Shown piece after piece: positions 34,345 to 43,406 of a DNA stretch of 64,000 nt. Below the pieces are notes generated by a model. It saw only the letters and a list, made by a program, of their open reading frames with translations, was not told the DNA's origin and ran no database searches. Source of the DNA: Sphingobacteriales bacterium 16-39-50. GTDB taxonomy: Bacteria; Bacteroidota; Bacteroidia; Sphingobacteriales; Sphingobacteriaceae. The translations under genes were made by a program, and so were the position numbers. Each line of letters begins with the position of its first letter. Position 1 is the first letter of the stretch. The stretch covers positions 1 to 64,000 of the forward strand of contig NCHA01000011.1 of the NCBI GenBank assembly GCA_002257025.1, written 5' to 3'.

Positions 34345-34473
34345 ATGAGGTACAATCATATAAAAGACAAGAAAACAAGCAAAGAAATATTTCTTCTATT
34401 CAGTAAGTATGGCTCGATGACATTGGCTTTCATAACTGTATTTTTCTTTTTTATAAAAATACTTTTTCTCTAG
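34345..34473 (+). CDS. 42-residue putative membrane peptide
   Basis: A short frame between the glycosyltransferase and the O-antigen ligase: a basic N-terminus with six lysines (MRYNHIKDKKTSKEIFLLF), then a hydrophobic segment (residues 26-42, TLAFITVFFFFIKILFL). The stop codon is 49 bases before the next gene's ATG and the direction matches the operon. It is too short to recognise, but charge pattern, length and place resemble small membrane proteins in polysaccharide loci. Conservation would decide. Confidence 0.4.
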   Translation: MRYNHIKDKKTSKEIFLLFSKYGSMTLAFITVFFFFIKILFL

Positions 34474-34522
34474 TTTTAGACAGATAATTAAAGTTTAAGT
34501 GATACGATCAGGATTTAATAGC

Positions 34523-35977
34523 ATGACTTCATTCGCAAAAGCCCTTGGTAAACCCTTGGGATTTTTCGTGTTACTTGCCATTTCTATCTTGTTTGCCTAT
34601 ATAATAAATGAAGCCCAGATCAAGGGGGCAGCCATAATATTAATTCTATTAATCGGCCCAATTATTGCGTTTGCGATAATTTCTAAACCCAAATTTGGAA
34701 TTACCGCCTTATTGATCGCTTCCTATCTGATCATGTGGATAATACGAATGGACCTGATCAGGTTTCCATTAGGTACAATAATGGATGGCCTGCTTGCATT
34801 ATTAATTATTGGCTTGTTTATTCAGCTTAAATATCGGCCCGACTGGTCATTCCTGAGTAGTCCAATCAGTCTTATGATCTCCATTTGGATTATTTACAAT
34901 TTTATTCAGGTTGCAAATCCGGTTGCTCAGTCCAAAATGGCCTGGCTATACACTATCAGAAGTATGGCAATTGTGATGCTTACCTATTTTATATTCAGTT
35001 ATCATATCCGGGATATAACGTTCATAAGATTCATTATCAAGATTTGGCTTATTCTTAGTGTTTTTGCCGGAATTAATGGATACAGACAGCAATTTATCGG
35101 TTTCATGGGATTTGAAGAAGCTTATCTTTATTCTGACCCATTAATTCGGGATCTTCTATTTATAAACGGTGTATGGCGTAAATTTTCTATTTTTTCTGAC
35201 CCGACAGGATTCTCTTATAACATGATCATAAGCAGTCTGCTTTGTATTGGTATGATGTTCGGAAAAATATCAATCAGGAGAAAGATATTCTTGTCGGCTC
35301 TGGTCATGTTTTTTCTCACGAATATGCTTTTTTCAGGTACAAGAAGTGCCTATGTATTATTGCCGGCATCCATGATTATGTTAACTATTCTTGTTTTCAA
35401 CAGACAGATTATGTTAATCACGACCGGTGCAGCACTGTTCATGGCCTTCCTCATTTTTATACCTACAAGTAACCCTGGGTTATACAGGTTTCAATCAGCA
35501 TTTAAACCCTCTGAAGATGCATCCTTCAATGTAAGAGCAAGGAATCAAAAGATGATTCAGCCTTATATCTGGTCACATCCTATAGGAGGGGGACTTGGCT
35601 CTACCGGAGTTTGGGGTGCAAAATTTTCTCCCGGATCCTTTCTGGCTTCATTTCCTCCAGACAGTGGTTATGTAAGGGTAGCTGTTGAAATGGGCTGGAT
35701 TGGTTTATTTATTTTCTGCTGCCTATTATTTGTCATTTTGCAAAAGGGCATCTCAAATTTCTTTAAAATGGAGGATCCTGAACTCAAAAGCTACTGCCTT
35801 GCCATGGTATTGATAGTGTATGCAATTACCATCGGTAACTACCCACAGGAAGCGATTACACAATATCCCCTAAATGTTTATTTTTTCCTTGTAGCGGCAC
35901 TGATTGATGCAACCTATAACCTTGATAAGGAAAAGAAAGAAGAAAAGCTGAAGATATCAAATACCCTATCACATTGA
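34523..35977 (+). CDS. O-antigen ligase / polysaccharide polymerase (Wzy_C family)
   Basis: A 484-residue multi-pass membrane protein. The ATG at 34523 (MTSFAKALG) is chosen over a GTG at 34499. About ten hydrophobic segments are interrupted by a large periplasmic loop with the Wzy_C pattern HPIGGGLGSTGVWGA ... FPPDSGYVRVAVEMGWIG. Proteins of this family polymerise repeating units or ligate glycans to a lipid carrier. In this locus, with flippase, co-polymerase and initiating transferase, Wzy polymerase activity is the better guess. Confidence 0.87.
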   Translation: MTSFAKALGKPLGFFVLLAISILFAYIINEAQIKGAAIILILLIGPIIAFAIISKPKFGITALLIASYLIMWIIRMDLIRFPLGTIMDGLLALLIIGLFIQLKYRPDWSFLSSPISLMISIWIIYNFIQVANPVAQSKMAWLYTIRSMAIVMLTYFIFSYHIRDITFIRFIIKIWLILSVFAGINGYRQQFIGFMGFEEAYLYSDPLIRDLLFINGVWRKFSIFSDPTGFSYNMIISSLLCIGMMFGKISIRRKIFLSALVMFFLTNMLFSGTRSAYVLLPASMIMLTILVFNRQIMLITTGAALFMAFLIFIPTSNPGLYRFQSAFKPSEDASFNVRARNQKMIQPYIWSHPIGGGLGSTGVWGAKFSPGSFLASFPPDSGYVRVAVEMGWIGLFIFCCLLFVILQKGISNFFKMEDPELKSYCLAMVLIVYAITIGNYPQEAITQYPLNVYFFLVAALIDATYNLDKEKKEEKLKISNTLSH

Positions 35978-35981
35978 ATTA

Positions 35982-37070
35982 ATGAATATGAATTGGATTG
36001 GAATTTTAAAATGCCCTCTTACCGGTCTTGACCTTCGTATACTGACAGAAGAGGAGATAACGATGCTAAACTCCGATGCTGCCGCTCATAAAATATGGCA
36101 AGCCGATGGATCAATGATGAATCAGACATTAGAACAGGGGCTGATTTCATCTGACCAATCATACATTTACCCAATTATCAATGGTATAGTAATTTTATTG
36201 AAAGATCTTGCAATTACACGTTCTGCTGATAAATTCATTAAGGAAGAAAAAGATAAGGACAAACAATTAGTTCAAAATTTCTACGATCAGAAAGGTTGGT
36301 TTGTGAATGAGGAAGGCAATTATGAAGATGCTGTTATTTATGAAGATCTTAGAGATGTTTCCAAAGATTATCTAAAAAAATGCCACGACCGTGTTTCCCG
36401 CTACCTGAATTCATCTGGAACCTATATGCTGGATGCGGCTTCCGGGGCATTGCAATATCCCGACTATCTGCAGTATTCTGAAAATTACACCTACAGGGTA
36501 TGTGTAGATTTTTCATTTCAGGCATTGTCAGAGGCAAGAAAAAAACTAGGAGAAAAAGGAATCTATGTTCTTGCTGATATGTGTAATATGCCTTTTAAGG
36601 ATAATGTAATGGATGGTTTTGTCTCCCTGAATACCATTTATCATATCCCTAAAGATGAGCAGGCACTGGCTATCCGGGAATTATACAGATTATTGGCAAA
36701 GAATGGTAAAGGGGTAGTGGTTTACGACTGGTATAAACATTCGGCCTGGATGAACTTTTATCTGCTGCCATTTCGAGGATTTGTTTTTATAAAGAACCGC
36801 TTATTAAGCCTGATCAGTAAACTGCTTGGAAAAGCTGAACCTGCAAAAAGACTTTATTTCTACGCTCATACTTATACCTATTTTAGGGAAAATCTGCCAC
36901 CCTTTAAACTTGCGGTATGGAGGTCATTAAGTGTGCCATTCATGCGTTATTATATTCATCCTATGCTTTTCGGAAAACAGATCCTAAACTGGATTTATAC
37001 TAAAGAGGAAAAAGACCCGGAACTTTGCGGTAGAAAAGGAGAATATCCAATGTTTATATTTGAGAAATAA
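35982..37070 (+). CDS. Class I SAM-dependent methyltransferase with Trm112-like N-terminus
   Basis: A 362-residue protein. The first ~75 residues resemble the Trm112p fold (WIGILKCPLTGLDL), lacking most of the zinc cysteines. A Rossmann methyltransferase domain follows, with motif I YMLDAASGALQYPDY, motif II/III region RVCVDFSFQALSEARKKL and the NTIYHIPKDEQALAIRELYR segment of UbiE/MenG-like small-molecule methyltransferases. In this locus the substrate is probably a sugar or polysaccharide group. It begins 4 bases after the ligase stop codon. Confidence 0.83.
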   Translation: MNMNWIGILKCPLTGLDLRILTEEEITMLNSDAAAHKIWQADGSMMNQTLEQGLISSDQSYIYPIINGIVILLKDLAITRSADKFIKEEKDKDKQLVQNFYDQKGWFVNEEGNYEDAVIYEDLRDVSKDYLKKCHDRVSRYLNSSGTYMLDAASGALQYPDYLQYSENYTYRVCVDFSFQALSEARKKLGEKGIYVLADMCNMPFKDNVMDGFVSLNTIYHIPKDEQALAIRELYRLLAKNGKGVVVYDWYKHSAWMNFYLLPFRGFVFIKNRLLSLISKLLGKAEPAKRLYFYAHTYTYFRENLPPFKLAVWRSLSVPFMRYYIHPMLFGKQILNWIYTKEEKDPELCGRKGEYPMFIFEK

Positions 37071-37081
37071 AAATCAGGAAA

Positions 37082-37702
37082 ATGTCTCTCTCATCTCTGA
37101 TCCAATCTAATGATTCTTTGAAAAAAGTTGCTCGCTGGGCACTTATTTCACCCAATCAGTACCGTCCGCGCTTATGGGTAAGATTGTTTCTTAACCCATT
37201 CAAACATAGCCGTGGAAAAGGCTCGATCATCAGGTGGAGAACTAAAATGGATCTGTTTCCTTATAAAAATTTCGAATTGGGTTCTTATTCTGTTATCGAA
37301 GATTTTACGACAGTCAATAATGGCGTTGGAGATGTTTTGATTGGCAGCAGGTCATTTATCGGAGTTTCAAACGTCATTATCGGTCCGGTAGAAATCGCAG
37401 ATCATGTGATGACAGCCCAAAATGTAGTCATTTCAGGGATGAATCATAGTTATGAGGATATTGAAACCCCTCCCACAATGCAAAAGGTAAGTACCTCAAA
37501 AATCAGCATTGCAGAAAATGTATGGGTTGGAGCAAATTCTGTAATTACAGCAGGAGTTAGTATCGGCCGGCATACTATCATTGGGGCAGGCAGTATAGTA
37601 ACTAAAGATCTTCCGGCTTATTGTGTTGCAGTTGGAAATCCTGCAAGAATAGTAAAGCAATACAACCCGGACACCAAAGTTTGGGAAAAAGTCAATCCAT
37701 GA
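37082..37702 (+). CDS. Left-handed beta-helix acyltransferase
   Basis: A 206-residue enzyme with hexapeptide repeats from about residue 75 to 195 (VLIGSRSFIGVSNVIIGPVEIADHVMTAQNVVI, then IAENVWVGANSVITAGVSIG) and the conserved His of the WcaF/Maa-type active site (ISGMNHSYEDI). Acetyl-CoA-dependent O-acetylation of a sugar is the likely reaction. The gene sits between the methyltransferase and a glycosyltransferase and its stop codon overlaps the next start codon (ATGA). Confidence 0.88.
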   Translation: MSLSSLIQSNDSLKKVARWALISPNQYRPRLWVRLFLNPFKHSRGKGSIIRWRTKMDLFPYKNFELGSYSVIEDFTTVNNGVGDVLIGSRSFIGVSNVIIGPVEIADHVMTAQNVVISGMNHSYEDIETPPTMQKVSTSKISIAENVWVGANSVITAGVSIGRHTIIGAGSIVTKDLPAYCVAVGNPARIVKQYNPDTKVWEKVNP

Positions 37703-38910
37703 TCCTGAAAGGAAAACATATCTTCATTTTGGGTGCAACGAAATTTGATGGTCCTGATCAGTCAACAAGTTTTAATATTGCAAAAGAACTTTCCAAAAAG
37801 AATTTTGTTTATTACATCGACTACCCCATTACCTGGAAAGATTATTTCAACAAAAAGAATAACAAACTGATTCAGGCACGTAAACAATACTTCTCCCCAT
37901 TTTCAGACGGCATTGTTTCCAGTGAATATGATAACCTTAAAATCATTATCAGTCCGCCTTTGATAAGTATCAATTTCCTTCCGGAAGGAAGAGTATACCG
38001 GTCAATTCTTCGGATTAATGAATTTCTTATCCGGAAGCGGATGAAGATAGCTATCAGAAAAAATAAGATTAAGGATTTTATCTATATCAACTCATTCAAC
38101 TTCCATTATCCACGAATTGCTGATTCATTAAAACCGGCACTATCTGTATATCATTGTGTAGATCCTATGATCATGCCCTATGATATGAAGCACGGAATTA
38201 TCTCTGAGGATGAACTTGTTTTAAAAAGTGATTTGGTTATTTGTACAAGTAGAATGCTTTATGAAGAGAAGAAGAAACAAAATTCCAACACCTATTTCAT
38301 ACCCAATGCTGCCGACATTGAGCATAGTTCTAAAGCCCTTAATGAAAATTTAAGCATTAACCACCATTTAGAAGGAATGGCACGTCCGGTTATTGGTTAT
38401 GCCGGCAGCATTGAAAGACGTTTTAATTATGAACTGATCAGGGAAGTGATTGATGCTAACCCGGATAAAAGTTTTGTATTTGCAGGGCCCCTCATGCCCG
38501 AATTTGTCCCCGACTGGTTCCTGAAAACTCCCAATTTACATTATATCGGACGTTTGCCTTTTGAGGATATGCCCGGACTAATTAAAGGGTTCGATATTGC
38601 CATCATCCCATTCAAAAAAGATGAAGTCAGCAGAACCATTTTCCCCTTAAAACTATTTGAATACCTCGGGGCCGGGAAACCTGTCATTGCAACCGATTTC
38701 AACCCTGATCTTGAAGAATTTACACATGGTATGGTTTCATTTTGCAGAGATGCTCCCTCATTCACAAAGACTATTGAGGAGGTCCTGAAAACAGACAACC
38801 CTCATTTAAAACAGGCCCGAATCAGTGTTGCGAAAGAAAACACATGGGAAAAACGGGGAGAAGAAATTGCGGAATTAATCTTTAATACGATTAAAAACAA
38901 GCAATCCTGA
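37699..38910 (+). CDS. Glycosyltransferase (GT-B, family 4-like)
   Basis: A 403-residue transferase. The ATG at 37699 overlaps the acyltransferase stop (ATGA), which is preferred over a longer frame beginning 26 codons earlier inside that gene. The N-terminal domain begins ILKGKHIFILGATKFDGPDQSTSFNIA, and the C-terminal nucleotide-sugar-binding domain has PLKLFEYLGAGKPVIATDFN. The layout resembles the TuaH/WcaC-type retaining transferases. The donor sugar cannot be told. Part of the exopolysaccharide operon. Confidence 0.85.
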   Translation: MILKGKHIFILGATKFDGPDQSTSFNIAKELSKKNFVYYIDYPITWKDYFNKKNNKLIQARKQYFSPFSDGIVSSEYDNLKIIISPPLISINFLPEGRVYRSILRINEFLIRKRMKIAIRKNKIKDFIYINSFNFHYPRIADSLKPALSVYHCVDPMIMPYDMKHGIISEDELVLKSDLVICTSRMLYEEKKKQNSNTYFIPNAADIEHSSKALNENLSINHHLEGMARPVIGYAGSIERRFNYELIREVIDANPDKSFVFAGPLMPEFVPDWFLKTPNLHYIGRLPFEDMPGLIKGFDIAIIPFKKDEVSRTIFPLKLFEYLGAGKPVIATDFNPDLEEFTHGMVSFCRDAPSFTKTIEEVLKTDNPHLKQARISVAKENTWEKRGEEIAELIFNTIKNKQS

Positions 38911-38916
38911 GCGGTA

Positions 38917-39648
38917 TTATCTTTTAAGCACTTTACTTTTAAATACCGACTGGCATATATCAAGAAAGGCTGAGAAACTTGACAGGCCTTCCTTACCCAA
39001 AGTCCGCTTATATAAAAACCTGTTACAGGCTTCTTCATCCCAGGGTTTGGTGAAAAAATCCCGGAAATAAGAACTGTCAGGGTTTACAAGAATTTCAAGA
39101 TCATTCTGCCATTCATATTTCATCAGGGTCAGGTCGCTATGAGTTTGCTGCATGATCTTGAAACCTAAAGAATTCTTTGGCAGAAACTCCTGAAACACAT
39201 AGCCAAAATCCATGACCGGTTTAAATCCTATCTGCTCCTTTTCATACATTACGATCTTATTATCAATCTCCTGCAGAATCCAGCGATGAGATTCCTTTGG
39301 AATTAAAAATTCACCGATAATTGAAGGAGTTTCCATATACCCCCTTGAAGAGACCCTTACCTGCTCTTTTACAAAACGGATCGGATCATCGACATGTTCC
39401 AGCACCTGTGCACATATTACATAATCAAAGGACTTATCTTCAAAAGGAAGTTCTTCGCCATCAGCACTTAAAAATTGCTGGTGGGTTAACACTTTTATAT
39501 CACCGCTACGATGATAATTTGAGTCTACAAACTTATCAACAACAACATTTGACCGGGGATGAGGATTATGCCCTCCTCCAACTTCAAGTACTCTGTCTGT
39601 AGGTTTTATGGAGAGGTCAAACCTCGAGCTGGGGGTCCTTAATTTCAT
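38917..39648 (-). CDS. SAM-dependent methyltransferase, opposite strand within the polysaccharide locus
   Basis: A 243-residue class I methyltransferase: motif I VLEVGGGHNPHPRSN, then a VVVDKFVDSNYH acidic segment, LPFEDKSFDYVICAQVLEHVDDPIRF (motif post-III). This type acts on small molecules or glycans. It is the only minus-strand gene in the exopolysaccharide cluster, converging with the glycosyltransferase 6 bases away and diverging from the GT8 gene, which marks it as a possible later addition or a separate transcription unit. Confidence 0.85.
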   Translation of the reverse strand: MKLRTPSSRFDLSIKPTDRVLEVGGGHNPHPRSNVVVDKFVDSNYHRSGDIKVLTHQQFLSADGEELPFEDKSFDYVICAQVLEHVDDPIRFVKEQVRVSSRGYMETPSIIGEFLIPKESHRWILQEIDNKIVMYEKEQIGFKPVMDFGYVFQEFLPKNSLGFKIMQQTHSDLTLMKYEWQNDLEILVNPDSSYFRDFFTKPWDEEACNRFLYKRTLGKEGLSSFSAFLDICQSVFKSKVLKR

Positions 39649-39742
39649 CTTATATATATAATACTAAGATACTTATACCTTGATTAATTTACCAAAAAAG
39701 AATGAAGAAATCAGGCCTACACAAAATGTATTCATTTTCTTA

Positions 39743-39763
39743 AATACCTTATTACAAGGTATT
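39743..39763. promoter_or_regulatory. 8-5-8 dyad at the GT8 promoter
   Basis: AATACCTT and AAGGTATT are exact inverted copies separated by ATTAC. The dyad ends inside the -7 box, so binding by a dimeric regulator would interfere with the promoter. Confidence 0.4.
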
Positions 39764-39770
39764 ATATTTG
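39763..39770 (+). promoter_or_regulatory. Putative -7 element of the GT8 transcription unit
   Basis: TATATTTG matches TAnnTTTG exactly and lies 26 bases before the ATG at 39797. It would start a second transcript for the downstream half of the polysaccharide locus. No good -33 element is seen. Confidence 0.45.
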
Positions 39771-39796
39771 TTATAAAAAAATTGAATTTTTAAATC

Positions 39797-40696
39797 ATGA
39801 CTCAGCAAAACAGGATTACTATAATTTCTGTATGTGATAATCATTATATGATTATGCTTGCTGCACTTTTAAAATCAATCGAAAAAAATCACCATTCCAG
39901 CGAGAAAATTGATTATTATATTGTTGAAGATGAGATATCATCAAAAAACAAACAAATGCTGCTTGATAGTACCAATAAAGCTATGATTAATATCAAGTGG
40001 CTGAAAATGTCTGAAATAACTCCAAAGGAATTTAAACTTCCTTTAGATTATTCATCTTTCCCGCTAAATATCTATATCAGATTATTTATACCCCATTTCA
40101 TACCTGTACAAATAGAGAAGGCTATCTACCTCGATGTGGACATGATCGTGCTTGAGGATATTTCTAAATTATGGGAAACAAATATTGGAAATAAGGTGAT
40201 AGCCGGAGTTGTAGACAGGTCTGGTTTAGTAAGTAATGAATGGCTGGGAATAAAAAATTACAAAGACCTGGGTATTTCTCCTAATGCAAAATACTATAAT
40301 AGTGGTTTGTTGCTTATTGACCCTCAAAAATGGCGGCAATCAAATATTACTCAGAAGGTAATAAAGTGTATTCATGATAATATTACTTTCGCAGATTTCC
40401 CTGATCAATATGGCTTAAATGTAGTATTTGCCGATCAATGGTTCGAATTGGATCCACGTTGGAATAGTCAGGCAATGCTTGCCATAGAAAAGCCATTTAT
40501 TATTCACTTTACCGGACGTAAACCTTTCTATAAATCGTATAACTATAATAGTTCTTACAAAGAACACTTTTATGAATATTTAAAACAAACCAAGTGGAAC
40601 AATTTTAAACCTATTGGAGAATATCGTAGGTTATTGAAGAAAATTTATAATAAATTCGAAAAAAGAAACTGGTTCAATAAGAGTATAGCCATTTAA
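39797..40696 (+). CDS. Family 8 glycosyltransferase
   Basis: A 299-residue GT-A retaining transferase. Nucleotide-sugar and metal ligands are visible in KAIYLDVDMIVLED (Asp-x-Asp), with YYNSGLLLIDPQKWR and FADQYGLNVVFADQW as further family segments. GT8 members transfer galactose or glucose from UDP in lipopolysaccharide outer-core and related chains. It starts its own unit after a 148-base divergent gap with a promoter-like box and dyad. Confidence 0.9.
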   Translation: MTQQNRITIISVCDNHYMIMLAALLKSIEKNHHSSEKIDYYIVEDEISSKNKQMLLDSTNKAMINIKWLKMSEITPKEFKLPLDYSSFPLNIYIRLFIPHFIPVQIEKAIYLDVDMIVLEDISKLWETNIGNKVIAGVVDRSGLVSNEWLGIKNYKDLGISPNAKYYNSGLLLIDPQKWRQSNITQKVIKCIHDNITFADFPDQYGLNVVFADQWFELDPRWNSQAMLAIEKPFIIHFTGRKPFYKSYNYNSSYKEHFYEYLKQTKWNNFKPIGEYRRLLKKIYNKFEKRNWFNKSIAI

Positions 40697-40718
40697 ATAT
40701 GATCAATCCTCAAAAGCA

Positions 40719-41579
40719 ATGAACTTTTTAGCGAATCCTACCTGGCTTAAACAGTTTCAATATCCTTACACTTCTGCTAAGGACATTCCCAAATCGGTTT
40801 TTGAGGAAATTAATCAAAATCTGGATAGAAATATCAGTACAGATCCGGTAGTAAGTATTGTAATTGCCGCCTGGAATGAAGAAGTCAATATTCTTCGATG
40901 CATCGCAAGTCTTTCTAAATTAAAAAGTTCTATCCCATTTGAAATAATTGTAGTTAATAATAATTCAACAGACCAAACTCAAAGCACCTTAGATCAACTA
41001 CATATAAAATCATTTTTTGAGAAGGTACAGGGTTGCGGACCGGCAAGGCAGCTGGGGCAGGAGAATGCGTTGGGGAAGTATATATTAATGGGTGATGCCG
41101 ATTGTCTATATCCTGATTGCTGGCTTGATGAAATGATCAGCATTCTATCACAACCGGAAGTAGTATGTGTTTATGGCCGCTATTCTTTTATCAGTGAACC
41201 CGGATATCCACGCTGGAAACTGAGCATTTTTGAATTAATGAAAGACATTATTGCAGAATTCAGACATGTTAACCGACCCTATTTCAATGCATATGGAATG
41301 AGTATGGGTTATATTAAGGAATATGGTTTAAAGGTTGGTTTTATAAAGGTAAATAGAAGGGGTGAGGATGGGCAGCTCTGCCTTGACCTGATGAAATATG
41401 GAAAAATTAAGCAGGTAAAAGCAAAAAAAGCAAGAACGTGGACAGGTATCCGGACCCTGATGCTTGATGGAAGTATCTCGGGGGCACTAATTATTCGCTT
41501 ATTCAAAGAACTTAAACGTTTTTTTTATAATTTGCATTCCAGATTACCCGAAAATAAAAAACCAGAAGGAAAGTCCTGA
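40719..41579 (+). CDS. Family 2 glycosyltransferase
   Basis: A 286-residue GT2. The start of the fold is VVSIVIAAWNEEVNILRCIASL, with VVNNNSTDQTQSTL and the Asp-x-Asp-like MGDADCLYPD. A cytoplasmic or peripheral enzyme (no clear membrane helix). Its neighbours suggest it adds one sugar of the exopolysaccharide repeat unit. It starts 22 bases after the GT8 gene and ends 12 bases before a larger GT2. Confidence 0.87.
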   Translation: MNFLANPTWLKQFQYPYTSAKDIPKSVFEEINQNLDRNISTDPVVSIVIAAWNEEVNILRCIASLSKLKSSIPFEIIVVNNNSTDQTQSTLDQLHIKSFFEKVQGCGPARQLGQENALGKYILMGDADCLYPDCWLDEMISILSQPEVVCVYGRYSFISEPGYPRWKLSIFELMKDIIAEFRHVNRPYFNAYGMSMGYIKEYGLKVGFIKVNRRGEDGQLCLDLMKYGKIKQVKAKKARTWTGIRTLMLDGSISGALIIRLFKELKRFFYNLHSRLPENKKPEGKS

Positions 41580-41591
41580 TCTTTAGAAGCC

Positions 41592-43406
41592 ATGACCTCA
41601 GACTACTCTTTTAAAGACGTCAGTTTACTAATTACCCATTATAACCGCAGCAGTTCACTCGAACGTCTACTGAAAACCTTTAGAGACCTAAATTATACTT
41701 TTGAGGAAATTATTGTTTCGGACGATGGCAGTTTACCCGAGCATTTGGAAGCTATCAAAGAACTGCAAAGCCAATATGATTTTAAATTGGTCACAGCTGA
41801 AGTAAATAGTGGTCTGGGCAACAATATCAATAAAGGGCAAGCAGCTGTTACATTGCCCTATACACTTTATGTTCAGGAAGATTTCGTACCTCTAGATACT
41901 TTTGGAGAAGCTTTCAAAGATGCACTGGAAATCATTGAGAAAAATAAAGATCTGGATATTATCCGTTTTTATTCATATATCAGATACCCAAATCTTGTAC
42001 CATTTGAAAAGGGATTTTCTAGAATGGTCTTCAATCGCTGGTCATTAAATTACCGTAAAATCTATTATTATAGTGACCATCCTCACTTAAGAAGATCGAA
42101 TTTTATAGAAAAATTTGGCCCTTATACCGAGCAGGTAAGTGTAGATCGGTCTGAGTACCGGATGTGTATATCCTTTATACAGCAAAGAGGTAAAGGACTT
42201 TTCTATGACGATTACCAGTCTCTTTTTAAGCAAATAAATCCTGAAGAAGAACCAAGCACTACTATCCGTGGGGTATTAACAATGAGTAAAAACCCATTGA
42301 TAAAATTTTCCAGGGATATCTACCGTCAATTCAGGTATAATTATGACCTCCGCTTTCTCAGAACTAACCACGGTTTTGCAATTCAATCCGACATTGCTAA
42401 ACTCAGAAAGGAAAGTAACAGCTTCATTGACCTTTCTAAGGCAGTATTAAATAAGATTCTTAGTCTTTATGTAAGGATTAGGTATAGAGGTGTTTCCAGA
42501 GAGTTTATGCAATTTTATAAGGATACTTATTATTGCCAGATTGTCCAGTTCAGGCATCTGTTGCAAGATTTTTTTATCCGCAAAAAATATAAGACCATTT
42601 CTTTCAATGGGGAATTTGCTCCAGAGTTACAGTTTGTACTTCCCTTTGCTTACTGGCATTTTAAAAACGGAACACTGGATAAAACCCGATCATCAAAATA
42701 CTCAAAGGAGCTTTACTTTTTTTCAACGAATCATGAGGAGGCTTTTGAAGAACGCTCCAACGAAGGAAATTATAATTTTGAAATACCCAGAATATTATAC
42801 AGTCAGGATTACGATATCCAAAAATGGGAACAGGTTCCATTAAAGCAGACCTATCAGAATTCAGTTTATGTTTATGATAAACCTATCCTGATTATTGCAA
42901 ACCGTTATAATATGGAATGGGATGATGCCCCTGTGAGCTTTTTGAGCATTCCTGTACTTGATTCAATCATCAAAAAACTAAGGGGCGAATTTACAATCAT
43001 CTATAACCGCCCAAGGTCACAAAACATTACCGTTGACGACAGCGTAATTTATGATCTTCATGAATTTGAATGGATGGAGCGGGAGCATCCGGATGTAATC
43101 CTGATGGAAACTTTATATAAAGAGAATAAAGCCAAAGCAAATAATTTCAATCATTTACAACTGATGGTTTATGCAAATGCCAGTCATTTCATTTCTACAC
43201 ATGGAGGAACAGCAACTCTTGCCAGCTATTTTGGAGGCATTAACCTGATCCTTTCTAAAAAAGGCCCGGAACATCATTTTAAATGTTATCAGAAATTATA
43301 CCCAAAACTATCAGGCGCAAGAATATACCACGCGAAAAGTGATGAAGAACTGTTTGGGCATATTGACAATTACCTGTCCGGTGAAAAAATCCTATCCCGG
43401 CAATGA
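41592..43406 (+). CDS. Two-domain protein: family 2 glycosyltransferase plus unknown C-terminal domain
   Basis: A 604-residue protein. Residues 5-230 are a GT2 domain (SLLITHYNRSSSLERLL, EEIIVSDDGSLPEHLEAI, TLYVQEDFVPLD). A helical linker follows, and residues 420-604 form another domain (DKPILIIANRYNMEWDDAPVSFL, ASHFISTHGGTATLASYFGG) that has a GT-B-like look but which I cannot assign. It may be a bifunctional transferase that adds two sugars. The gene overlaps the flippase start by 4 bases (ATGA). Confidence 0.75.
   Translation: MTSDYSFKDVSLLITHYNRSSSLERLLKTFRDLNYTFEEIIVSDDGSLPEHLEAIKELQSQYDFKLVTAEVNSGLGNNINKGQAAVTLPYTLYVQEDFVPLDTFGEAFKDALEIIEKNKDLDIIRFYSYIRYPNLVPFEKGFSRMVFNRWSLNYRKIYYYSDHPHLRRSNFIEKFGPYTEQVSVDRSEYRMCISFIQQRGKGLFYDDYQSLFKQINPEEEPSTTIRGVLTMSKNPLIKFSRDIYRQFRYNYDLRFLRTNHGFAIQSDIAKLRKESNSFIDLSKAVLNKILSLYVRIRYRGVSREFMQFYKDTYYCQIVQFRHLLQDFFIRKKYKTISFNGEFAPELQFVLPFAYWHFKNGTLDKTRSSKYSKELYFFSTNHEEAFEERSNEGNYNFEIPRILYSQDYDIQKWEQVPLKQTYQNSVYVYDKPILIIANRYNMEWDDAPVSFLSIPVLDSIIKKLRGEFTIIYNRPRSQNITVDDSVIYDLHEFEWMEREHPDVILMETLYKENKAKANNFNHLQLMVYANASHFISTHGGTATLASYFGGINLILSKKGPEHHFKCYQKLYPKLSGARIYHAKSDEELFGHIDNYLSGEKILSRQ

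Noticed and set aside
37621-37698. Longer start for the glycosyltransferase
   Set aside because: The extra 26 codons lie inside the acyltransferase gene in another frame; the ATGA overlap at 37699 is the normal operon junction.
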